Shown in pieces: positions 53,831 to 64,000 of a DNA stretch of 64,000 nucleotides. Source of the DNA: Lunularia cruciata. Lineage: Eukaryota; Streptophyta; Marchantiopsida; Lunulariales; Lunulariaceae. The notes below the pieces were generated by a model. It worked only from the letters and a program-made list of their open reading frames with translations. It made no database searches and had not been told where the DNA came from. Position 1 is the stretch's first letter. Each line of letters opens with the position of its first letter. Location of the stretch: assembly GCA_948567375.1 (NCBI GenBank), contig OX419761.1:28460501-28524500 (forward strand), written 5' to 3'. The position numbers were made by a program, and so were the translations under genes.

Positions 53831-56800
53831 CCTATTATTAGGTCGAGGCTATTCTTATCATTTGTGCTTACCGTTGCAAAACTTGGTGACCGTCCCGGAT
53901 CTGCCATCTGTTTGGAGTGTTCCAAACTCAATCCAAAATACAAGACTAGTTGAGTGCCATGCATTGTACGAACTAGCGTCTTTTATGAATGGTGGAAATT
54001 TATTATAATTTAATATTTGATAGAGTTAAATTTTTTCTAAATACTTAATTTATAAATAAATATTTTATTTTTTAAATTCAAAATTTTTATATGCACTAAT
54101 TTTTTAATGTATCATTTAGAGTATATTTTTAATAATTAACTAAATACTATAGGCTACTAAATAGATGACTAGAAAGAGAAAATTAAATATTATTCAATAT
54201 CTCTGATTGAAATTTGATAAATTATTATCAAATTAAAAACCATTTCTATATATTTAATAAACCATTTATGCAAATGTGTTCAAATGATATTACAACAACT
54301 AAATCATGATGGAACTTTTGCAGAAAACTCTATATCTTAACTGCATTGGAATGATCTCGAAATTCAAGCTTTATACATATTGAAATATTATCTGAAATTA
54401 AACATGAAATAAAAATTATAGATATCATATTATTGAGTATTTATGTAATCACTTTCTTTAATTTATAACTTTCAGATTGATTATAAACATAATAATTTTA
54501 ATATAAATAATGTGATAGCATGTTAGTTTATAACCTGACATAACTGAGATTTTTTATTGATTGTGAATAAATTTTATTTGGAACGTAATTCTTTCAATAA
54601 AAATGTTATTTTAGATTTATTTTATTATTTATAATTCCATTTAAAATTCAGTTAATACTTCAAATGTAATATATCTTGACTAGGTTAAGACAAAAAAGAC
54701 TTATCCAATCTAAGAATATTTTATTGAACTCCACAACTTAGAAGATTGAATTCAAACTCATAAACTAAAATAGATGTCAAAAACTTTAAATATTTGATTT
54801 GTATATGACACCAAAGATAGGTTAAGTAATATCTTGATTAAAGTTGGTAAAATTTAGTATAGATTTAATGACAAATTTTTTTACATAAATACTTTAAATC
54901 TTGCATATGTAAAATGTGAAAAATTGGACTTCATGTTATCCTCATGTTGGTAGGGTAGTTTCTATAGAAGCATGTGCTATATTGGTCCCTTTTAGGTAAT
55001 AGGTTCTTATATCATGGGTACCTTTTTTTTTAGATCTATTACAATAAAGAATTTACAATTTTGAATTTTGAATCATCTCTTTGATTGGGTTACAACCTAC
55101 TAACCTTCTGTCTAGGAACATTTAGTGGATCACAATGAACATATGTACACTCACACCCTTACTAACATCCTCACTAATGCACTTTTATCTAATAAAGTTT
55201 GGATTCTCTCTTGTGGAGAGCAAGGCTATGGAATGTACTATAAGCCTCTTCATTTATTGAGGACTTCCTATTTACCTTTAATGAATTTACTAAAGCTCTT
55301 TGATTGTGGTTGGGTCTACAAGTGGTATCTTCCTAGAGCTCCTATATCAATGTGCATGTGGTTCTCTACATGACACACTAGACATACAATGTGCAGTAGA
55401 TGGAGAACACACTAGAGTTAATGATACAGTCCAAGATACAATGACATAGACCCTATGAGATACACAATCTCAAGTTCAAATTGAGTAATGGTTGGAGCTA
55501 CAAAGACACCTCTCCAACATGTGGTAACAAATATTATTACATTCTTATATGGTTGATATATCTTGCACGACTCAGTGGTTGTGAACCCCTATGAGCAAAC
55601 CAATTAGCATGAGCCAACATATAGGCGAGAGTAGCAATGACCATTGCCACTTGGAACAAGAAGTACCATCATATACCGAGCCTATCCTCTAATACCTTTG
55701 TGGTTTTGGTTATTTAGATTTTGGATACTCACATCACCACTTTGATAGTCTTCTCAAGGAAGAAGTCCAAGGTTCCTTGTAAAGGAGGGGGTGCTAAGTG
55801 TCTCTCCAACCATGCACACCTACTATAATGAACAGTTAGTATCAATGAATTTACAATACTCTAAAGCTTTGGTTTTTAATAAACCAGCAATAGCAATAGG
55901 AATACCCATAGCATCTAATGTCCTCCCTCCTCATTTGCAAAACTATATCATTGAAGACCTCTATTATGATGTTCTACACTAGCTTACTTTATTTTTAGTT
56001 TCTTTATCATAGTTTACTTTGATTTTGCACTCCTTTTGCATGCCTTAGCGTTACGTGACCATGGGGCCTCACACTCTCTCTATCTCCCTTTGCATTGATG
56101 GTGCCCTTGTACTCCTTTTAGTTTTCCTTCTAGTTATTTTATGATGCTTTTTGCACTTTCAAAAAAATTACCTTCTTGGCAGTATAATTGGTTTAGTCAG
56201 TATGTCTAGAACTAGAATTTGCAGACAATTATTCACAGTATCGTGAATATTTTTTGTAACCAATGCGCACCCTAAACCTAGAGTTTATTCTTCTAACTTT
56301 CTCGTTATAACGTAGAAGAGTAAACATTGATAGAACATTACAATCCCTTTCTACTTACTTGATGGAGGAAAATCTTGATAATCTATCCTCTCTATGAATG
56401 GCTGGCTTGAAGCGATCCCACCTTACCATAATAGGAAATTCTCATGTTCCTTCTTTACTAAATTGGACTTTATAATGTTTAATTATGTTTTAGTATGGGC
56501 ACTTCCATTTACAATTCGTCGCTTGATTTATTCAGTATCTAGCTTATCAACCGAATTGGTAATCTAGTTCGAGTTTTTATTGGGTTCTACTAATAAGTAA
56601 GATGAGTTTACATATATCAACTATTAATATAAAATAAAATGTGATATTTTCCTAAAATCGGGATGAAAAGATGAATTCATAAAATTTAACCGAATGTGAC
56701 CGTTTCCATCTTTAATCTCAATCAAATAAATAAAGATTACATATATTGGAGGATATGGATTTGACAAATAACGATTATAAGTAGAAGGATTTATAGATTA

Positions 56801-57984
56801 TGCTCTATGTTGAATAACTGTAGGGTCATTGCTAGAAATTTGAGATTATTTCTGTGAACTTTTTTGAATCCGCTTTAACTTCTGGGAGATGGCCTTCTTT
56901 GGTGTTTCCTAGACTTTTTAAGAGATTCCTTTACTTGAGGTCGCCTTGACACTCTTAGGAGAAAAGTTTGAACTTGAACTCTTATTTCCCATGCATTATT
57001 TAAAAACTCCATCTAGGCCCTGTATAATTTTAAATTCATCACTCAAATTTCACTCATTTTACATAGTCACATAGTACAATGTGACTGAATTCACGCGCAG
57101 AAATATTACAACTTTCAATTAACAAAGTTTTGTTGTCAATCGTCACGTGACCACGCACGTCCAGGTAAGGGTTAAGCTCCAAACACGGATTACTATAAAG
57201 TCCATATCGACTTAAATTGACGATGAAGTGCAGTTAATGATAAAGCACTGATGATGGTTCAGAGCTGCTTCGACGTTTTATAATAATGCAGGGTTTAACG
57301 CACGATGGGGAAGGTTCGACAAACGGGGTCGTCGTAATATGTTGATTGCAGCGAAAGGATTTGGGTGTACCGCCTGTAGATCATATCGAGAATGTAGTTC
57401 CGTATATTTCGTCGGAGGTTGGGGCAAATTGACTGACGGACGCAATGATTGAACGGATGACGGACGCAAGCATCGAGGAAAGAGCGCAGGCTTTTTGATG
57501 CTTCGTTCGTCCTTCGTTCGTTCCACCAAAGGAGGAGGAGGGGCGAAGTTTGTCGTAGAGTTTGAAGGAAGTTCATGGCTCTTGCTTGGTTGCGCAGTGT
57601 ACGAGAACAGCACCGCCACTTCTCTCCGAACTGCTATCACTAGTGCTGTTACTTTTTGAATTCCACCATCTAGCCTGGCTGCATACGTGTGGTCCACAAA
57701 CACTTGTCATGGAACTAATTGCCTTCCCGCTAACAGTATCTGACTGTCGCCACAGCACATGACGACTCAAAAGGACGACTTCACTTTCATTTACTTACTT
57801 GTCAGCAGAGAGAGAAAGGATGACAGACAGTTGAATTGTTGTTGTCTTTGCCACTGTTCCTTAAAGAGTATCTACCTGCATATGCAGGGTGCACGACGGT
57901 TTTCCTAGCGAGCCATGGATATAATTCACTTTATTATTGTCTTGAAGAAAGGTCTTTATCTTGTATCCTTTGATCTAGACTTCT
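53831..57984. other. AT-rich region without recognisable genes
   Basis: 54000-57100 is strongly AT-rich. Around 55125-55980 some plus-strand frames look coding-like, but no domain is recognised and stops are frequent. 57278-57703 (-) is a Pro-rich open frame without an ATG start or known domain. Confidence 0.35.
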
Positions 57985-58043
57985 GTCTTGAATCGGCTTC
58001 ATGGGTCTTCCCATCCTTCATTTTTTCTACGCCGTCGTCCTTT
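57985..58043 (+). mobile_element. Truncated LINE tail copy
   Basis: TCTTGAATCGGCTTCATGGG, TCTTCCCATCCTTCATTT, then CTACGCCGTCGTCCTTT. Close to the copy at 49924. No clear target duplication. Confidence 0.7.
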
Positions 58044-58149
58044 CTCTCTTAAATCTCAAGGGGTTCACGCTGGCGGGGCCCAGGTAATTCGTTTATCTTC
58101 CTGTGCTACTGATGTAAACAATTATCGAGGAATGTTTATTTGAATTTTG

Positions 58150-60100
58150 ACCACATTCTTTTAAAGATACAAACAAAAAAAGACCTGGAATTAATTTTAT
58201 TTATGTTTCTCCCTTTCAATTTTGAACCGGAGCTCATCAATTTCTGGCTTCCTTTCCGGATGAATTTCAGAAAGGGTCCTAAACTTAGCTACATTTTTCA
58301 CTGTATAGAACTTCAATATATAAAACTTATAAGAATACCACCAAATGATTTTCTTCTCGTACTTGTAGTTTTGTATATGAAATCCTTTATATAAAAAGCC
58401 TTTTGACTCTTGGGGTCCACTATATATTTCATTGTTCCTTGTTGTATTATAGAAAATAAACTCCTTTGATTGTATACACTAAATTCACAATCTAATATAA
58501 ATAGAATAAGATCTTGATCACCTCCACCAGAAATTAGTTCTTATTTGTTAAAAGTAAAAGGTCTGCATGTAGTTTTTATTTGATTAGGAGAAAGTCTCTC
58601 ATCCTTTTTATTGTAAACAAGGATTAAAAACTAACAAGCCATCTTAAACTATTTTGTAAAACTATGTAAATATGATTATCTTAATAAGCAACTTATGAAA
58701 ATACTTTGTCACTAAGTCCATTTAAAACCCTCTCGTACAAATTTTGGTAAAAGCTTTGGTTCTTCTGACTCAATTATTGACAAGGTATATAATTTATATC
58801 ATGCATCTTTTTCCCTGGAGATGGGTAATTTTGAAGATTAAAAGTAAACATCTAATTTTGAACAAGTCTTTTATATAAACTTCAATAAAACAATAAAACT
58901 TCATTCTTTACAAAGTGTAAGGTATGATCAAATAAGCTTCTCTACTACATAAGGAATGTATCAATATGTTCATACCTTGGTTTTGGTGATTGCACTAAAG
59001 AGAGTCTTTGAATCTACACAACTATTTTTACAATTATTTTGCTTTCATTGTGTTCTAGTAACTTAAGGATGGTGCATGTATACTAGTTTCTTCAATGCTG
59101 CATTACGCATTGAGTAACATAATTTTGGTATCAACTTTAAGAATTTCTAGTCAAGTGATGCAAGAAGTGTTATGAGTGTTTGTAGATTTCATCAATTTCC
59201 AACCAAAGTAAACATTAATTTGTAGTCAATTCTTTATTGCTATTCAAAGACTCTTGTAACAAGATAAAAATTTATTTGATATGCTTTAATGTCATCTTTC
59301 ACTATTTATAGCCCTTTGGAGGAAATTTCTTTCTTCTTGTTTGGTAGTAAGACCAATCTCCAAGTATTTACTTTCAAAGTTGACCTCATCTTTTTACCAA
59401 TTTTGATTCTGTCGATTTTTCTTATTATGACTCCAATTCAAAGGCAATATTATCACTTGAGTTACAATGAATTTGCGAGACAAAATTTTTCAAATTGATG
59501 GAGTTAACATTGAATTATATTCTTGTATTCATCTCTATCATTCTCCCTAAGATTTATTGTTGTGGAGTATGAATAATAATTGAATCACTAGGATATAGAA
59601 AATTTCTATGGGTTAAAAAATAATTTGGATATTTAAAGGATCATCATCATAATGTATATCATCTTGTAGGGTCTTGTCTATATGTCTTTGAAAGCAAGGT
59701 TGATGTAGCAAAAAGTGAAAGATGAAAGATAGAAGAAAATTATGCAAAGTATTATTGTACATGATATGGAAATCCTTAACATTGTTATGGCCTTCATTTT
59801 CTCAAATTTTATTCTTGTTGTGATCATTTGCAAAAATCTTGTCATCAAATCAAATTTAATTACCTTGGAAATTACCTCTTGTTTTATCTTAATAATATAC
59901 ATTGGAAACCTTGGCTATTTATATTATCCAACATGGATTTTGGATCTAGCTTACTCCTCTCCTAGTTTGAAAAAGTACACATAGGTTCTACAACCATATA
60001 CTTTTAAATGATTGATATAAGTGATATTGTTAGCAAGCTTCTCAAACAATGAACAATTTATGTGAGAGATGTTGTTGAGCTATAACACCTAATTAACTAT
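58150..60100 (-). pseudogene. Heavily decayed Ty1/copia-like retrotransposon
   Basis: Minus strand. About 60085-59985 reads INCSLFEKLANNITYINHLK then VYGCRTYVYF, which fits the copia integrase block TPFE...P.I.HLRVFGC..YV. Just downstream a frame reads ERSKLDPKS (59970-59940), matching the R.KLDPKS block after it. About 58900-58860 gives FYCFIEVYIKDLFKI, where copia RT has a VVYVDDL catalytic loop (Asp-Asp changed to Lys-Asp). Everything is broken by stops and shifts. The assignment rests on these three blocks in the right order. Confidence 0.45.
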
Positions 60101-62460
60101 TTGAATTTGCTTCATCTCATGATTTTCTCCAATTACTACGCTTCATGTTATTTCTTCTAAGCTCTAATCATATTTTCAATAGTTCAATTTTAGTTAGGAG
60201 TTTTATCTATAGTCAAGAAAACACAAGGAAAGTAGAATTTGATGAAAGTTCTTGTCAATTTCCTCTCTTGTTTGAATGCAAGCATGAAACCTTGCATGAG
60301 TAATACTTTCCAACAATTTAAAAAAAATGTAGATATCATTTTAAAGGTCTAACTCTTCCTTTGAATGAAATAAATTAATTAATACAAGTCAAGGATATTA
60401 AAATTTTTTTATAAAGATGATTTTGTAATGTACCACAAAACATCCAAGTAAATCAAGTATTATAAATATGGGGATAAAAATAGGGAATTATTAAGGATAT
60501 TTTATTTTTATTGATTTGCAAAAATATGCATCTCATATAGTAAGTGATCACTTGATAGTCTTTGGCATTCCTGTATGTGTTTCCTTTCTTGATCCTAATT
60601 CTTCCTCCTTTTTCCATATCTTTATTTGGGAGATTATGCAACCACTAAAAGCTTAGATATCTTATTTGTTGGTACAATGTATATCTTTATGCACAAGTTG
60701 TGAAAGTTTTCATTTGATGAACAGAGAGTTCAATAAAATCTTAATGGTTGTGGGAGATTTTGGAATTAATTTTTCCAATCTATTGTGTTATGCTTTTTAC
60801 TACTACTAGATTTGATAAATCAAAATTGGTTATGAAAATGATATGTGAAGTATCTACTAGTTTAGCCAAGGAATGTAATAGTATGGAAGTTTACTATAGA
60901 AATAAAATATTAAGCATCTTAATTGAGTGTAAGATGCTATACTCAACCACAAAAAGAGAAGGAATGATATTTCAAGAAGGATAAAGGTATGTCTATTTTC
61001 CCAAACCAAAACAATTCAAGAGGAAAGGTAGTTAGAATTTAATATGATTGACTATTATTACCTAAGATAAATTATGGGTGTTTGAAAAGCACAATTCTCA
61101 AAACTAATATAAGAGTCATTGAACTGGCTCAACCTTTGTCTTTAACATATCACAAATAAGTCTATGTTCCAAAAATGTGAAGATCTAAGTATGGATGGTA
61201 ATAATTCATCTTCATTCTATATAATATCTTATAAGAATTGGGTACAAAATCTTATCTATAAGCCCAAAGTATAATAAACTTAAAAGTCTTAAGTCTTAAG
61301 ATGTTGCTGAATTCTCACAATATTTTCCTTAAAGAGGCTCTCAAACATGAGAAGAATTTATAGAAAGTTTTAAGACAGAATTTTTTTAAGCTTAGATATG
61401 CTTGTAGTGACCACATCTTCATGACAAACTATTTTTTGGAGATAGTTTTATAATCTTTTTCTAAGCTGAAATTAAGTTATAGGCTTGTAGAAGCTAGGAA
61501 GTGGTTTTATGCAGCTTGTCTTTGGAGGGGAAGGCAATTGCATGGGTGAGAAAAATGAACTTAAAGGAAGTGAGCTACAGGACAATCCATGCCAAAGGAG
61601 TACAAGCCCAATGATCTTCATTGCTACCAACCTTTGGCCAAGACACCTTCACCACTAGCCACCTTCTGCCCAAATATTATTGCCACAAAGACCTTTTTTC
61701 TCAAAGGAAATACAACAGTTTGAAGGTGCCACCACTTGGAAAAGTAAGTGCCCTTCAGAACCATTGCTACCCACCAAACCCTTTGCATGTGCAGATTGAC
61801 ACTGTCCAACCACAATTCAATCAATTAATGCAAGTAACAACCCGGCCAAGGCTATAAAGTCAAGGTCAAAGGGAGTAATCATTCACTCTATGCAGATCAT
61901 AGTAAGTTATGGGCTGGAGAACTCAAAAAGTTTCTCCCACCTTTGGCCTTAAATTTAGCAAACTTTTGTTGTAGAAATTCCCTCTACCTTTGCAAAATAA
62001 ATTGATATGAAACATTGTGAGAGAATTTTGAGGAGAGGGCTTGAGATAATTCTCAATCCACCAGGGGTAATCAAGTGCACATTATATTATAGAGTTGAAT
62101 TTATCCATAGCAAGAAATTAGGCTTCTTGCTATAAGATTATGAATTGAACCTCTTGGTGCTTATCCAAGAAATTAGAGACAATAGGGATCCTAGTATTTG
62201 CAACTTGAGAGGGAAAATATTTGCATGGATGGAAGAGATTGGAGGAATGTCCTTGGCTCCAAGAACTCCACATCAAGAGTGATGACATAAAAAACTCAAT
62301 GGTATTGGCTAGAAAAGAGCTTAAAGAAGGGTTTGAATGCCTCCTTTGACAAGGTAAAGACCAACAATGGGTAGAGCATGACCAACTACAAGGACACCAC
62401 TCAAAGAGTGATTATGAAGGCAATCATGAAGCTATTTAAATGGAAGAGGACAATTAATCT
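60101..62460. other. AT-rich repeat-derived DNA
   Basis: No gene recognised. May be the remaining 5' part of the copia-like element at its left side and older fragments beyond. Confidence 0.3.
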
Positions 62461-63503
62461 TAAAATAGCCAAGCAATCTTCTTTGAGTTCATGTACCAAG
62501 GATAGTTGGTTAACTGGGCATTCATGTTCTAAAATCTAACCAAGCACATGTGCAGAGACATGAATGAAGATGGAAAATTCATGTCTCTATCCCCATTTGT
62601 ACTACATCTCTATATGGAAGTAAATCCCTTAACTCAAGAAGAGAGACAAAAGTTCCCAAGTCACTTCCATCCCAAAGGGTAATTTGAGACACATCTAGAA
62701 AGGAAGGCAATGTACCAATAGTATAACTCAACCAATGAAGAATACACCATAGCGGGTTAAATTTGTGAAGGTAAAAGAATCAAGTAATACTCTTGGCTAC
62801 AACAAGAAGAGGAAGGAATCAACAACTATAAGGCCAAAAGTGTAGGTGAAGAGGGCAAGAAAGAACCCTCAAGTGGTTGAGGAGTCTTTGGAAAGTAAGG
62901 CCAAAGATGTAGAGTGTAGGGGAGCAAGAGAGAGCAAACTTCTTCACTCTTGTAGAATAGTCTTCAAGGCAAAGGAAGAAATATTGAAGGTAAGGAAGGT
63001 GTACCAAAGGAGTGCCAAAGAGTCAAGACCTTATTACATGAGAACTCTAAAGTCAAGAAGTAGAATGCTTTATTCAAAGCGGCATAGAGCACTTATAAAA
63101 AAGAGATTAGGAAGTTGCAAGGAGAGATGAGAATTGTTTGGCTTGAGTAGACCCAAAAGCAATAGGAGTTTAAAGAGTAGATGTGAGCACAATATGAGGA
63201 GGTGGCTATCATCTAAAGAAAATTAGACATAGCTAATATCAATGCAATAAAGATGGAAATGAAAATGCATGAATATAGCACTAAAGTATGCCTTTAATTC
63301 AAGAAGTTGCAAGAAGAATTGAAGAACAAGGAGAAGAATACCAATCAAGGCTAAATGAGAGAAGAGTTGATGGCCAAAGTCCATGCAATGCGCATTGGCC
63401 TAAAGAAAGAGAAGAAAAAGGTACTCCAACAAATAGAGGAGACAAGGATTAGATGGTGGGCCTCATGGCAAAGGCAATTCAAGTCAGGCTGCATTGAGCC
63501 AAA
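62461..63503 (+). pseudogene. Decayed ORF with coiled-coil segment, gag-like or host remnant
   Basis: In one frame, about 62480-62690 reads FFEFMYQG-stop-LVNWAFMF, LTKHMCRDMNEDGKFM, SLSPFVLHLYMEVNPLTQEE, RQKFPSHFHPKG. About 63240-63503 reads KMEMKMHEYSTKV, KKLQEELKNKEKNTNQG, MREELMAKVHAMRIGLKKEK, KKVLQQIEETRIRWWASWQR, a Lys/Glu-rich coiled coil. Interrupting stops are TAG and TAA. This layout (globular part then long coiled coil) resembles gag-like ORFs of plant repeats, but I recognise no named family. Confidence 0.4.
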
Positions 63504-64000
63504 ATCCACAGGTTGAAGCTATAGATTCAGACTTTGAATGCAACACCTACTGCAATAAACAACTTGATTAGTTGGCAATTTGTTTAAGGAGCACACCAAC
63601 ATTCTACTCCAATTTGTAGACTACAAGGGTACAATTGACATGTTAATTAGGATGTAGGAGCAAAGGTTGCTCTTCCCAATAGTATAGCTAAAGATCTTAG
63701 TAGTCAAAGATGCTCAAGCTGTAGGCCACTTGTAGCCAAAGGCTCTAATAGATGCAAATAATCTAAGTATAGGTGAACTTTGGTGTGGAAGGCATTCGAT
63801 GTGAAAACCACCTTTAGGATGGAAGATCTTTGGAGTGAAATTCCTTTGTTGTGGTAGGAAACCTTTGGCCCAAAGATCTTTGCGATTGTAAGTATAAAGC
63901 TAAGTGAAATTTTTTAGTTGTAAATAGGGAAGATATAACACATATGACAACTGTCAAGCCATTTGTAACATTGCACCTAGATTGCTTGGACATTGGAGTG
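63504..64000. other. No recognisable gene
   Basis: Continues the decayed repeat. Repeated words of the type GGAAGATCTTTGGAGTGAAA and CCTTTGGCCCAAAGATCTTT are visible at 63815-63885, without a clear unit. Confidence 0.3.

Noticed and set aside
57278-57703. Pro-rich 141-codon minus-strand frame
   Set aside because: It starts at GTG rather than ATG, is low-complexity in part, and overlaps other open frames; no domain seen.
29600-58043. LINE tails as conserved riboswitches or terminators of host genes
   Set aside because: They are not placed near host genes, and one has a 17-bp target duplication; their match to the ends of LINE A and B explains them as insertions.
1-64000. tRNA genes, rRNA genes and CRISPR arrays
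   Set aside because: No cloverleaf with A and B boxes, no rRNA-like stretch and no regularly spaced repeats were found on reading either strand.

Overview
This window looks like nuclear DNA of a land plant or close streptophyte relative, most likely a bryophyte-type genome. The evidence is a plant-style glycinamide ribonucleotide formyltransferase with a long transit-peptide-like N-terminus, an intronless plant calmodulin-like gene, a Ty3/gypsy chromovirus primed by initiator tRNA-Met, and a large load of decayed transposons. The species cannot be fixed from sequence alone. Only two host genes are convincing: PUR3/GART at 1704-2696 (+) and a four-EF-hand calmodulin-like gene at 38385-39095 (-).

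Layout. 1-3870: PUR3 and its flanks. 3871-29282: a 25-kb nest of retroelements. Two copies of one non-LTR retrotransposon (N-terminal C2H2 zinc finger, reverse transcriptase, CCHC knuckle, restriction-enzyme-like endonuclease, i.e. R2-like) lie tail to tail: LINE A (3871-15222, +) and LINE B (15672-29282, -). LINE A is split by a Ty3/gypsy chromovirus, Gypsy A (5786-13098, -), with an exact 5-bp target duplication and an inverted solo LTR inside its integrase. LINE B is split by a different Ty3/gypsy element, Gypsy B (18428-28347, -). 29283-38384: low-gene DNA with LINE tails and small tandem duplications. 38385-39095: the CML gene. 39600-64000: mostly AT-rich, repeat-derived DNA with truncated LINE tails, two short TIR elements, a decayed Ty1/copia element and a decayed coiled-coil ORF.

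The main discovery candidate is Gypsy B. Between its protease-like region and its reverse transcriptase it carries a cytosine-5 DNA methyltransferase domain of DNMT3-like type (motifs I, II, IV, VI and the C-terminal target-strand motifs in canonical order). After its integrase, where chromoviruses have a chromodomain, it carries a PHD finger. So the element once coded for a DNA-methylation writer and a likely histone reader. This copy is dead: the glutamine after the catalytic Pro-Cys is now a TAG stop, and other frames are broken.

The second candidate is the LINE family. Its last ~90 bp, with a GATGGG/CCCATC hairpin, recurs alone at six or more other sites. One is a 65-bp insertion flanked by a perfect 17-bp target duplication, showing that very short 3' ends of this family are retrotransposed. 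Nearly every retroelement frame carries C-to-T-type nonsense changes (CAG to TAG, CGA to TGA), as expected for heavily methylated, silenced DNA.
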